DNA from: an uncultured Neomegalonema sp.
Lineage (GTDB): Bacteria > Pseudomonadota > Alphaproteobacteria > Rhodobacterales > Rhodobacteraceae
Reading direction: 5' to 3'
NCBI GenBank assembly: GCA_937990185.1
Contig: CALKBI010000011.1
Coordinates: 1 to 62,596 of the forward strand
Length of the DNA: 62,596 nt
In this document: piece by piece, positions 25,762 to 34,601 of the stretch
Layout of the letters: every line of letters starts with the position of its first letter
Numbering within the stretch: position 1 is the first letter of the stretch
Translations under genes and position numbers: made by a program
Notes under the pieces: model-generated
What the model was told of the DNA's origin: nothing
Databases searched by the model: none
What the model saw: the letters and a program-made list of their open reading frames with translations, nothing else

Positions 25762-27552
25762 ATGATCAGTTATATGTGGCCTCTGCTCGGGGCGATTTCG
25801 ATTGCCTTTCACCTTGGATTGATCTTTTCGGGGCTTGTTCCAAATCTTATCGCGCGCCCGCTGCACATGGCGCTGGCGTTGCCTTGGATTTTCATTTTTT
25901 TCGCTAAGACGCCGAATGCGCGTCACAGTGGTTTGGTCCTCTCATGCATCGGCTTTATCAGCTGCGCGTATCTTGCGTGGAACGCTGATGCGATTGGGGA
26001 TCAATACGGATACTTGGAAGGCCGCCTGCAATATTGGATCGCAAGCGCCCTGATACTGATCGTGCTGGAAATGGCGCGCCGGGCTATCGGATGGCCTTTG
26101 CCAATCGTTGCTGCGGCAATGCTCGCATATGGTTTATATGGAGATCACATCAGCGGTGAGTTCGGGCATCCCGGAATGCCGCTTGGTAGTTTCCTCGGGG
26201 CTTTAACGTTCTCTGAAGGCGGGCTTTGGGGGTCTTTGACAGGTGTATCCGTCAGTATCGTGGCGATTTTTGTCATTCTTGGCGCGGTGCTTAATGCCGG
26301 GGAAGCGGGGCAGGGCTTTATGAACCTTGCTGCCGCAGGAGCTGGACATTTAAAGGGGGGCGCTGCCAAGGTTTCGGTGCTGTCTTCGGCTCTGTTTGGG
26401 TCAATTTCAGGATCGGCCAGCGCCAATGTCGCCTCGACAGGGGCTGTGACATTGCCTGCGATGACACGGCTTGGATACCCGAAGGCATTGGCCGGAGCGG
26501 TTGAAGCGGTGGCGTCGTCCGGCGGGCAAATCATGCCACCATTGATGGGCGCGGGCGCGTTCGTGATGGTCGAACTGACCGGCGTCCCCTACACGGGTAT
26601 TATGGCGGCTGCTTTGCTTCCGGCAATCCTCTATTTTGTTGCGGTTTGGATCGGCGTGAATGCCTTTGCGAGTCGGCATGACCTGCGAGCGATAGCGCAA
26701 GAAGATCGCCCCTCAATGAGGCAAGTTCTCGTGACTTCAGCCTTTTTTGTTGTGCCCTTCGGTGTGTTGCTGTGGGGGATGTTCGTATCTGGAGTAACGC
26801 CGCAATATGCCGCGTGTCAGGCCATCGTTGCCGCGACTGTGCTGTTGGCGATTGGCACGAAACAGACTGCGCAAACCTCACCTCAGGCGGTGGGACTGCT
26901 TCCAATTCAAGCGTTCGCCGGACGGCTCGTTGATGCCTGCACAAATGCAGGCAAACAAATCGCAACGATTGCATCAATTATTTTATGCGCATCATTGATC
27001 ATTGGTGTCCTCAGCCTGACCGGGTTGGGGATCAAGATTACGTCGCTGATATTGTCCGCCTCGGGGGGTCAATTATGGCCGGCGTTGTTGTTGACCGCTT
27101 TGGCCTGTCTGATTCTAGGCATGGAAGTTCCGACGACCGCTGCATACGTGATTTGCGTTTCGGTCGCTGGCCCCGCCTTACAAGAGCTAGGTTTGTCGGC
27201 TATTCAAGCGCATCTCTTTGTCTTTTGGTTCGCTCTGATCTCCACAATCACGCCTCCGGTCTGCGGTCCGGTCTTTATTGCAGCGGCGATGGTGGACGAG
27301 AATTGGTTGAAAGTCGCGGGCAGCGCGATGGCGTTGGGCATTGGTCTTTATCTGATTCCGCTGGGCATGATTGCCAACCCTTCTTTGATAGAATTGGTGG
27401 AGTCTCCAGCGCGCGCAATCGCAGCGTCTATCAAAGTCGGCATTGGCCTAGCGTTGATTTCGACTGGCGTGATTGCCCCCAAATCAATATTGAAGCGGAT
27501 TGTTTTCATCCTGCTCGGATTGATTTTCATCTTCGTGCCATTGTCATTTTGA
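25762..27552 (+). CDS. TRAP transporter fused permease (DctQM)
   Basis: This integral membrane protein of about 596 residues fuses the small 4-helix and large 12-helix TRAP subunits. Many hydrophobic helices are seen, with the TRAP large-subunit motifs GSISGSASANVASTGAVTLP and EAVASSGGQIMPPLMGAGAF, and later LGMEVPTTAAYVICVSVAGP. Sodium or proton gradient-driven uptake of an unknown substrate is expected, together with the TAXI protein upstream. The ATG at 25762 was taken because it follows the intercistronic hairpin and begins a membrane helix directly. A GTG at 25705 would add 19 residues of no obvious function. Confidence 0.9.
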   Translation: MISYMWPLLGAISIAFHLGLIFSGLVPNLIARPLHMALALPWIFIFFAKTPNARHSGLVLSCIGFISCAYLAWNADAIGDQYGYLEGRLQYWIASALILIVLEMARRAIGWPLPIVAAAMLAYGLYGDHISGEFGHPGMPLGSFLGALTFSEGGLWGSLTGVSVSIVAIFVILGAVLNAGEAGQGFMNLAAAGAGHLKGGAAKVSVLSSALFGSISGSASANVASTGAVTLPAMTRLGYPKALAGAVEAVASSGGQIMPPLMGAGAFVMVELTGVPYTGIMAAALLPAILYFVAVWIGVNAFASRHDLRAIAQEDRPSMRQVLVTSAFFVVPFGVLLWGMFVSGVTPQYAACQAIVAATVLLAIGTKQTAQTSPQAVGLLPIQAFAGRLVDACTNAGKQIATIASIILCASLIIGVLSLTGLGIKITSLILSASGGQLWPALLLTALACLILGMEVPTTAAYVICVSVAGPALQELGLSAIQAHLFVFWFALISTITPPVCGPVFIAAAMVDENWLKVAGSAMALGIGLYLIPLGMIANPSLIELVESPARAIAASIKVGIGLALISTGVIAPKSILKRIVFILLGLIFIFVPLSF

Positions 27553-27956
27553 CAGCGCTTTTTTGCGCGTGATCCGGTCTCGTAAAACGACCCATTTCGT
27601 ATCAAAATTACCGAGTAATTTGTGGGTTATGTGCGTGAAATTTCAACGATAAAGATGCCTAACGGCTTCCTGCAACACCTTGCTCTCGTGGCGGTATATG
27701 TGCCGACAGAATTGCGGCACTTTGTTCACCTTACGAGATACTATAGATGAAGTAATTCATGTAATATATTCAAGACTCAGAACTTTTTCCGATTCAAAAT
27801 GTTAAAAAACTCTTGCGCAAATCTCTGTGATTCGCATATCGTGTGATTTGTAACAGGTCGGGATCGTCTCGATCGGTAGCGAATAAGCCGAAGAAAACCA
27901 TAAAAAGCCTATCGAGCAACGGAACTTCGGCACAGGCAAATTAGAGGAGCAGGTTC
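27553..27956 (+). promoter_or_regulatory. 404-bp promoter region with GANTC cluster
   Basis: There is no gene here. Three GANTC sites (27774 GACTC, 27791 GATTC, 27829 GATTC) fall within 60 bp, against an average of about one per 256 bp in random sequence. GANTC is the target of the cell-cycle methylase CcrM. A short inverted repeat TGCCG/CGGCA lies at about 27702-27720. A GAGGAG ribosome site precedes the SPOR gene. Confidence 0.4.
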
Positions 27957-30002
27957 ATGTCTAAATTGGCATGGGAGCGCGCGGCTGGTTCAGCTGCAAA
28001 ACTCGCAACAATATCGGTTATCGCAGCTCTTGCAGCGACCACATCCCTCGCAGCAAATTCCGCTGCACCAGTAAAAGGCCAGCACGGGAAAATCCCAGCG
28101 TCTTATGGGCAGCAACCACTTGCGCAACCCGCGTGGGGTCAGCCACAGTTTGGTGCTCCTGTTTATGGTCAGCCACAGTTTGGCGCGCCGGCATACGGCC
28201 AGCCTAACTTCCGTGCTCCGGTATACGGACAAGCGCCTTTCGGACGCCCTCATATTGCTCCAGCTCCGCAAATTGACCCAGCAAAAACGTCAACTTTCAA
28301 GCCGTCTAATGCTGCTCCTGCTGGTGCAGCACCTAAGTTGCCTTTGAACGCGCGCCCAGGATTTCCTGCAGGTCAGCAGTTTGGCCAACGGCCAGTTGCT
28401 CCACAATTTGGTCAACGCATTCCAATCTTTGCGAATACTCAGGCGAATGGTGTCACTTACGGACCCCCAAGCTACACGCCGCCAAAAGATTTTGATCCGA
28501 AGACTGCTTCGTCTTCGCCATTCCCTTCTGACTGGCATCGCAATGCATGGGGTCAGCAACAGATTCAAGCTCACCGCCATCAACTTCAAGGTCAGCGTCC
28601 ACAGCTTCAAGGTCAAGGCCGTGCGCCGATCCCAAGCCTAGCGGGTGCTCCTGTTTATGGCAGCGGATGGGGCCAAAACCCTATCGCTCCGGCTTCTATC
28701 TCACGTTTTGCACCAGCGGAACCTTCATATGCACCAGCAGAGCCTCTGCGGCCTAACTATACTGCTGCTGCGCCAGTATATGCCCCTGCTGCACCGGCAA
28801 AGTATGCGCCCGCTGCACCGGCTAAATACGCTCCTGCTGCTCCAGCAAAATATGAGTCGGTTGATCTGACGCCTGCGAAATCAATGGAGGCGAAAGCTGA
28901 GCCTGCGGCAACGAAGGTTGAGCCAGCATCGACACAGACATATAACTACGAGATTGCGCCATCCAATGCGGCTACATCCTATGTTGGTCAATCAACTCAG
29001 ATCGGCAGCACCTACGCGCCGTCAACGACGACACAAACAAACCCATATGAAATCGTCCTCGGTCAGTCCGGCGAAGTGAAATCGCATACTTCAGCTTCAA
29101 CGGCTTATCAGCCTGCTCAAGCGTATCAGGCAGCACCGGCATATCAAGCCGCGACTCCTGCACCTGCCTATCAGGCTGCGACTCCTGCACCAGCATATCA
29201 GGCTGCTACACCGTCTTATCAGACTGCAGCACCATCCTACCAGAGTGTGACGACAGCAGCACCGGCCTATGAGGCGTCAACGCCAGTTCACCAGACTGCG
29301 ACGACGACCTACGAGAGTGCACCGACGACGTATCAGGCTCCTACAACGACCTACGAGACTGCTGCCACGCCAACTTACCAAGCTGCCACACCAGCTCCAT
29401 CCTATGAAACCGCTGCGACAACTTACCAAGCTGCAACACCGGCTTATGAGACCGCAGCATCGACGTATCAGGCTCCTACAACGACCTACGAGACTGCTGC
29501 AACGCCAACTTACCAAGCTGCACCAGCCTATGAGACTGCTGCACCAGCTTATGAAACGGGTGCTTCCACTTACCAGTCACAAACTTCTGGATATGAAGTG
29601 TCACAGGAAGCGGCTCCCGCTTATCAGGCTGCTACAAGCTATAGTGCTCAAGGCTATGAGACAGTAACCGCTGCGCCAGCATATGAAGCAGCGCCTAACT
29701 ATCAAACGGCTGCTCCGGCTTATACCGATGCGGCAGCGCAACTTGGTTATAGCTCGTCTTCCTTCTCGTCGGGTAGCAACCACTTTGTTCAGGTTGGTGC
29801 ATTCCGCAATCCACAACGCGCGGAACGCCTTGTACGTAAACTTCAAGGTGCTGGTGAGCAGCCGATTGTCACGCAAGCAAACGTGCGCGGTAAGGTCTAT
29901 CACCGGGTTCGCGTCCCTGCGTCCGACAGACGCGATGCATCAAACGTACAAAGCCGCATCCGTGGCCTTGGATACTACGAAGCACGCATGGTTCGCGGTT
30001 AA
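27957..30002 (+). CDS. SPOR-domain envelope protein with long Ala/Pro/Tyr repeat region
   Basis: This 681-residue protein has a signal sequence (hydrophobic run at about residues 17-33, ATTSLAANSA) and a low-complexity middle of about 550 residues. The middle contains QFGAPVYGQP repeats, AKYAPAAP triplets and many YQAA(T)PAP/YETAA units. The C-terminal SPOR domain (about residues 605-680) begins NHFVQVGAFRNPQRAERLV and ends GLGYYEARMVRG. SPOR domains bind denuded septal peptidoglycan. In related genomes an RlpA lytic transglycosylase with SPOR usually occupies this place before dacA; here no DPBB catalytic domain is visible. It is probably a periplasmic division-site protein with a tyrosine-rich spacer. 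Confidence 0.85.
   Translation: MSKLAWERAAGSAAKLATISVIAALAATTSLAANSAAPVKGQHGKIPASYGQQPLAQPAWGQPQFGAPVYGQPQFGAPAYGQPNFRAPVYGQAPFGRPHIAPAPQIDPAKTSTFKPSNAAPAGAAPKLPLNARPGFPAGQQFGQRPVAPQFGQRIPIFANTQANGVTYGPPSYTPPKDFDPKTASSSPFPSDWHRNAWGQQQIQAHRHQLQGQRPQLQGQGRAPIPSLAGAPVYGSGWGQNPIAPASISRFAPAEPSYAPAEPLRPNYTAAAPVYAPAAPAKYAPAAPAKYAPAAPAKYESVDLTPAKSMEAKAEPAATKVEPASTQTYNYEIAPSNAATSYVGQSTQIGSTYAPSTTTQTNPYEIVLGQSGEVKSHTSASTAYQPAQAYQAAPAYQAATPAPAYQAATPAPAYQAATPSYQTAAPSYQSVTTAAPAYEASTPVHQTATTTYESAPTTYQAPTTTYETAATPTYQAATPAPSYETAATTYQAATPAYETAASTYQAPTTTYETAATPTYQAAPAYETAAPAYETGASTYQSQTSGYEVSQEAAPAYQAATSYSAQGYETVTAAPAYEAAPNYQTAAPAYTDAAAQLGYSSSSFSSGSNHFVQVGAFRNPQRAERLVRKLQGAGEQPIVTQANVRGKVYHRVRVPASDRRDASNVQSRIRGLGYYEARMVRG
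29326..29520 (+). repeat. 60-bp direct repeat inside the SPOR gene
   Basis: The blocks at 29326-29385 and 29461-29520 are identical except for one base, 135 bp apart and in frame. They encode the same YQAPTTTYETAATPTYQA unit. They show recent internal duplication, and such repeats can expand or contract by slippage or recombination. Confidence 0.85.
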
Positions 30003-30066
30003 TCATTATCCCAGAATAAACGACAGAAGCGATTGGGCTTCTCCCACTCAACCGCTTCCAACTCAA

Positions 30067-30091
30067 ACGCCGTGCATTGCACGGCGTTTTT
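30067..30091 (+). terminator. Rho-independent terminator after SPOR gene
   Basis: ACGCCGTGCA and TGCACGGCGT form a perfect GC-rich stem with almost no loop, followed by TTTTT. It lies 65 bp after the SPOR stop and before dacA, so the SPOR gene is at least partly transcribed separately from dacA. Confidence 0.85.
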
Positions 30092-30205
30092 CAGTTTTGA
30101 AATACGATTCCTTTGCGTTTATTGGCTCTGATACGCTAAGAAGTATGGAATTGGACGTGTAGCGATGCCGCCGTCTGAGGACAACAATTCAAGGACTCAG
30201 CCCTG

Positions 30206-31369
30206 ATGATCCGTACTGTCTTTCTCGCGATATTCGCCGCCTGTCTTGCAATTCTCCCTGTCCGAGCGCAACAAATCGATACTGCTGCAACAAGCGCGAT
30301 CTTGCTTGATATGAGTTCCGGTGCGGTTCTGATGAGCAAAGAACCCGACCGCCGCATTCCACCGGCTTCGATGTCCAAACTCATGACTGTTTATATGGTG
30401 TTTGAAGCCCTCGCAGAAGGACGTCTCAAACTCGACGACGAGTTTGCAGTCAGCGAGAAGGCGTGGCGCATGGGCGGCTCGAAGATGTTCGTGAAGGTGA
30501 ATACGCGCATTACCATCGAGGACTTGCTGCGCGGAATTATCGTTCAGTCGGGCAATGATGCTTGTATCGTCATTGCGGAAGGGATGGCCGGGACCGAGGA
30601 AGCCTTCGCGCGCAAAATGACTGAAAAAGCGCGTGAGTTGGGTCTTAAACATTCGACCTTTGAAAACGCGACCGGGTTGCCGGGTGAAAATCACCTGATG
30701 AGTGTTGGGGATCTTGCAAAGCTTGCCACTATTATCATCGAAAAATTTCCTCAATATTACGGTATTTACAGCGAGCGTAACTTTACCTGGGAAGGTATTG
30801 ATCAGAGTAATCGCAATCCGTTGCTCCGGACTAATATGGGCGCGGACGGTTTGAAAACCGGTTACACCCAAGAGGCAGGATATTGTATCGTCGGGTCAGC
30901 CGTTCAGGGGGACCGTCGTCTTATTTTAGTCGTTGCCGGACTGCCTTCAGCCCAAGCGCGGGCTATTGAAGCAGAGCGGATTCTCAAATGGGGCTTTCGT
31001 GAGTTTGAAACGACAAAGCTGTTGAAGGAAGGTGCGGAGGTTGGGCGTGCGGATGTTTGGATCGGAGCCGAAGCAAAAGTTCCGCTTGTCGTTGATAAAG
31101 CGATAGTCGTGACGACAGCCTTCGGGCAAGGTGAACAAACGACCGCAGAAATCCAATATGATGGTCCAATTCCAGCTCCCATTACCAAAGGCCAACGCAT
31201 TGCAACTTTGGTTGTGACCGCGCCGGATGTCGAACCGATTGAAGTTCCATTGCTTGCCGGTGCTGATGTTGCAAAGGGCGGCTTTGGTAAAAAACTCCTG
31301 GGTGCAGCCGAACAATGGTTCAACAAGGGCTTGGACGCTGCGCTCGGTAACAACACAGCATCCGAGTGA
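30206..31369 (+). CDS. dacA: D-alanyl-D-alanine carboxypeptidase (PBP5/6 family)
   Basis: This penicillin-binding DD-carboxypeptidase trims peptidoglycan pentapeptides. The signal peptide is residues 1-21 (ends PVRAQ). Catalytic motifs are SMSK at residues 55-58, SGN near residue 115 in IVQSGNDACIVIAEGMAG, and KTG near residue 217 in GADGLKTGYTQEAGYCIVGS. A C-terminal beta domain and an amphipathic end (GAAEQWFNKGLDAALGN) suit membrane association. The ATG at 30206 has AAGGA upstream. The stop overlaps the tmk GTG start, so translation is coupled to tmk. Confidence 0.93.
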   Translation: MIRTVFLAIFAACLAILPVRAQQIDTAATSAILLDMSSGAVLMSKEPDRRIPPASMSKLMTVYMVFEALAEGRLKLDDEFAVSEKAWRMGGSKMFVKVNTRITIEDLLRGIIVQSGNDACIVIAEGMAGTEEAFARKMTEKARELGLKHSTFENATGLPGENHLMSVGDLAKLATIIIEKFPQYYGIYSERNFTWEGIDQSNRNPLLRTNMGADGLKTGYTQEAGYCIVGSAVQGDRRLILVVAGLPSAQARAIEAERILKWGFREFETTKLLKEGAEVGRADVWIGAEAKVPLVVDKAIVVTTAFGQGEQTTAEIQYDGPIPAPITKGQRIATLVVTAPDVEPIEVPLLAGADVAKGGFGKKLLGAAEQWFNKGLDAALGNNTASE

Positions 31370-31968
31370 GTTTCATCACCATCGAAGGCGGTGAAGGGAC
31401 TGGCAAGTCAACGCTGATCCGTGGCTTGACGAAAGCGCTTTCGGCTCAAGGCCGGGATGTCGTGCAAACCCGCGAACCGGGAGGATCACCCGGTGCAGAA
31501 GATATAAGGACGCTGCTGGTTACCGGAGAGACGGATCGTTGGGATGCGATGACTGAACTTCTGTTGGTCAATGCCGCGCGCCGTGATCATGTAGAACGTG
31601 TCATTCGTCCCGCTCTTGATCGTGGAGCGACGGTCCTCTGTGATCGGTATCTTGATAGCACACGCTGTTACCAAGGGATGCGGGGCGTTTCCCGTGCGAT
31701 GATTGATGGTTTGCACGAAAGCGCAATCGACCTTGATCCAACGATTACCCTTATTCTCGACGCTCCACCAGAACAAGGACTTGAACGTGCCGCCGATCGC
31801 GGGGGTGATGCCCGATTTGAGGCGATGGGGCTGGCGTATCATACCCAACTTCGCGATGGCTTTCTGTCAATCGCGAAGGCCGACCCTAACCGATGCACTG
31901 TGATTGATGCCACGCAATCAAAAGATGTTGTTCTTGCGGCGGCTTTGGCTGCTTTGAATATCGCGTGA
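31366..31968 (+). CDS. tmk: Thymidylate kinase
   Basis: This kinase phosphorylates dTMP to dTDP. The P-loop GGEGTGKST lies at residues 8-16, the TMP-binding motif TREPGGSPGAE follows, and the DRYLDSTRCYQGM segment carries the DR[YH] signature. The 200-residue length is standard. It starts with GTG overlapping the dacA stop (GTGA), and its own stop overlaps the holB start. The operon order dacA-tmk-holB-tatD is common in alphaproteobacteria. Confidence 0.95.
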   Translation: MSFITIEGGEGTGKSTLIRGLTKALSAQGRDVVQTREPGGSPGAEDIRTLLVTGETDRWDAMTELLLVNAARRDHVERVIRPALDRGATVLCDRYLDSTRCYQGMRGVSRAMIDGLHESAIDLDPTITLILDAPPEQGLERAADRGGDARFEAMGLAYHTQLRDGFLSIAKADPNRCTVIDATQSKDVVLAAALAALNIA

Positions 31969-32990
31969 TGGGCGATCCACACTGTACAGCTCGGTTACAT
32001 GGCCATCTTGCGCAACAGCGCGCTTTTCTGGATGCGTTTCATTCTGGCAGAATACCTCATGCATGGTTACTTGCGGGGCCAGAAGGAATTGGCAAAGCGA
32101 CCTTCGCGCATCTTGCCGCCAGAGTGATCTTCAGTGGCAAACCTGAAATGATTCACGATGGGACCACTCCCGAGCACCAAAGGATAGCAGAGGGTAATGA
32201 ACCCGCTCTGACAGTGTTGACCCGAAGCGTGAATGAGAAAACAGGCAAGCTGCGTAGCAATATCGCTGTTGAAGAAGTCCGTGCCCTAAAACGCGCTCTG
32301 ACTTTTGCGCCGACTGAAGGCGGATGGCGCGTTGTTATCGTTGACCCCGCTGAGGATATGAATCCTTCCGCAGCAAACGCATTGTTGAAAGTCCTCGAAG
32401 AACCGCCTGCAAAAGTTGTTTTCTTTTTGGTGACCCATGCGCCGCGCCGTTTGTTACCAACAATTCTGTCACGCTGTCGTCGTCTTGATTTTAGTGCTCT
32501 TGAAGCATCCGATCTCGGGGTGGCTTATGAAGAGATAACAGGCGAGCCACCCAGTGATGCGATCAGTGCTGCAGCCCGAGGGTCGGTTGGCGCTGCACTT
32601 GCGCTCGCTGAACAAGGCGGGACGGCATTGCAAGACGCCATCAAAGATGTTCTTGCACCGCTGCCAAGTCATATTGACCGTGCTGCGTTGCATAGTTTAG
32701 CGGATAGCGCGGCGGCTTCAGGCAAGGATGATGCTTTTCGTACGGCGGTTAAAATGATTGCTGATTTGACGGCGCGGATTGCGACATCTGCGAGTGGAGC
32801 TGATGCGCCGCCCGCTGGATATGATGCGCTCGCGTCCGTTGCTACCCCTCAAAATGCAGCGCAATGGGCGGAAGCGACGGTCAATATTACGGCACTTGCA
32901 GAGCGAACACTTGCGCTCAATCTTGACCGCCGCCAAGCCTTGCTGGATATGGTCGTTAGAATTGAAAAAGTGGCAAAGGGGACCGCTTAA
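31965..32990 (+). CDS. holB: DNA polymerase III delta-prime subunit
   Basis: This 341-residue AAA+ subunit of the clamp loader shows HAWLLAGPEGIGKATFAHLA (Walker A), then VVIVDPAEDMNPSAANALLK (Walker B and sensor region), LEEPPAKVVFFLVTH and LPTILSRCRRLDF, the delta-prime SRC motif. The Walker A Lys-Ala-Thr variant is typical of delta-prime, which does not hydrolyse ATP in most bacteria. Start is GTG at 31965 or ATG at 31968; both overlap the tmk stop. tatD follows after one base. Confidence 0.92.
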   Translation: MMGDPHCTARLHGHLAQQRAFLDAFHSGRIPHAWLLAGPEGIGKATFAHLAARVIFSGKPEMIHDGTTPEHQRIAEGNEPALTVLTRSVNEKTGKLRSNIAVEEVRALKRALTFAPTEGGWRVVIVDPAEDMNPSAANALLKVLEEPPAKVVFFLVTHAPRRLLPTILSRCRRLDFSALEASDLGVAYEEITGEPPSDAISAAARGSVGAALALAEQGGTALQDAIKDVLAPLPSHIDRAALHSLADSAAASGKDDAFRTAVKMIADLTARIATSASGADAPPAGYDALASVATPQNAAQWAEATVNITALAERTLALNLDRRQALLDMVVRIEKVAKGTA

Positions 32991-32991
32991 T

Positions 32992-33783
32992 ATGCTCGTA
33001 GATAGCCATTGTCATCTGGATTTCCCGGATTTCGAGGAAACGCGCGACGATGTTGTAGCGCGCGCTGTTGCGAATGGCGTCACGAGGATGGTCACGATCT
33101 GCACACGGCCTTCGCAAGAACCATCAATCCGTGCGATTGCCGAGAAATACGAGCCAGTTTTTTATGCCGCCGGTGCGCATCCTCTGAATGTCGGCGAAGA
33201 ACCGCTCACGACCGTGGATGCTTTGATTCAGATGACGCAGCATCCGAAGATGGTTGGGATTGGAGAAACGGGACTCGATTATCATTACGACAAATGGCCA
33301 CCCGACTTACAAAAAGAGAGTTTTCGCACTCATATTGATGCAGCGCGGGAAACCGGATTGCCGCTGATTATTCATTCGCGCAATGCGGACTCTGATATGG
33401 CCGCGATGTTACGTGAAGGATACGATAACGGCGCATATCCCTGTGTGATGCATTGCTTCTCTTCGACCCGCGCTTTGGCGGAAGCGGCACTTGAGATGGG
33501 GTTCTATTTGTCGATGTCCGGTGTTGTGACTTTCAAGAATGCACAAGAGTTGCGTGATATTTTCAAGGATGCTCCACTGGATAAAATCCTTGTTGAAACC
33601 GATGCGCCTTATCTTGCTCCTGTTCCAAAGCGCGGCAAACGCAATGAACCGGCCTATGTCGCGCATACGGCAGCGATGGGCGCTGAGATTTTCGGTATGA
33701 GCACCGGAGACTTTGCAGCAAAGACGACGGATAACTTTCATACGCTGTTTTCCAAAGTCCCCCGTGCGGAGGTGGCTGAATGA
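32992..33783 (+). CDS. tatD: TatD-family metal-dependent hydrolase
   Basis: This 263-residue TIM-barrel metallohydrolase belongs to the TatD DNase group. Metal-binding motifs are VDSHCHLDF at the N-terminus, GIGETGLDYHYD, LIIHSRNAD, VMHCFSSTRALAE and ILVETDAPYLAPVP. The ATG at 32992 directly follows the holB stop; the longer frame starting at 32779 reads inside holB and is not real. In many alphaproteobacteria metG lies between holB and tatD; it is absent here. It overlaps the next gene by four bases (ATGA). Confidence 0.92.
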   Translation: MLVDSHCHLDFPDFEETRDDVVARAVANGVTRMVTICTRPSQEPSIRAIAEKYEPVFYAAGAHPLNVGEEPLTTVDALIQMTQHPKMVGIGETGLDYHYDKWPPDLQKESFRTHIDAARETGLPLIIHSRNADSDMAAMLREGYDNGAYPCVMHCFSSTRALAEAALEMGFYLSMSGVVTFKNAQELRDIFKDAPLDKILVETDAPYLAPVPKRGKRNEPAYVAHTAAMGAEIFGMSTGDFAAKTTDNFHTLFSKVPRAEVAE

Positions 33784-34583
33784 CATTGCGCCTCACCATT
33801 CTTGGATGTGGATCATCGGGTGGCGTTCCTCGCGTTGGCGGCGTTGATGGCGCGCAATGGGGTGCGTGCGATCCCAATGAGCCGAGGAACCGTCGCCGTC
33901 GATGTTCTGTGCTTGTGGAACGGATTGCTGATACTGGCACGACGCGCGTGCTGGTAGATGCCGGTCCTGATCTGCGCGCTCAGTTGCTAGATGCACAAGT
34001 TCCTGATCTTGATGCGGTGTTGATCACACACGAACATGCGGACCATGTTCACGGCATCGACGATTTGCGTCCTATCGTTATTAGCCGAAAACAGCGCCTT
34101 GATGTTTGGGCCGATCCTGACACAGCCGCCGCTTTGCGGGATCGGTTTTCGTATGTCTTTGTTCAACCCGAAGGCAGCAATTATCCACCCATTTTGAATT
34201 TGCAGGAAATGGGGAGCGAGCTGACGATTGAGGGTGCAGGTGGACCTGTTACAGCGGTTGCTCATGTGGTCGAGCATGGTCCGGGGTTCAATGCGCGCGG
34301 ATTTCGCTTTGATGGGATTGCCTATACGCCTGATGTCAGCGCTTTGGATGATGATGCGTGGGCGGCGCTGAGCGGTGTTGATACATGGATTGTCGATGCT
34401 TTGCGCCGCGACCCGCACCCGACCCATTCACATCTTGAGCAAACATTGGAATGGATCAAACGGGTAGGCCCGCGCCAAGCAGTGATTACCAATCTGCATA
34501 ACGATCTCGACTATGCGACGTTATGCGCCGAAGTGCCTGAAAATGTCATCGTTGCTTATGATGGGTTGACCATCACGCAATAA
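33780..34583 (+). CDS. MBL-fold hydrolase, PhnP-like
   Basis: This 267-residue metallo-beta-lactamase-fold protein resembles PhnP (cyclic phosphate phosphodiesterase). The N-terminal TILGCGSSGGVPRVGG and the intact zinc motif LITHEHADHVHGIDDLR are clear, followed by VVEHGPGFNARGFRF and PTHSHLEQTLEW. It is the regular last member of the dacA-tmk-holB-tatD operon in alphaproteobacteria. No phosphonate genes are nearby, so a phosphonate role is unlikely and the substrate is unknown. Confidence 0.87.
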   Translation: MTLRLTILGCGSSGGVPRVGGVDGAQWGACDPNEPRNRRRRCSVLVERIADTGTTRVLVDAGPDLRAQLLDAQVPDLDAVLITHEHADHVHGIDDLRPIVISRKQRLDVWADPDTAAALRDRFSYVFVQPEGSNYPPILNLQEMGSELTIEGAGGPVTAVAHVVEHGPGFNARGFRFDGIAYTPDVSALDDDAWAALSGVDTWIVDALRRDPHPTHSHLEQTLEWIKRVGPRQAVITNLHNDLDYATLCAEVPENVIVAYDGLTITQ

Positions 34584-34601
34584 GCATGACGGCCTGCGAC
34601 G

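Noticed and set aside
30197..30871. Minus-strand open frame of 224 codons over dacA
   Set aside because: dacA on the other strand has all three PBP motifs; the shadow frame has no recognisable features.
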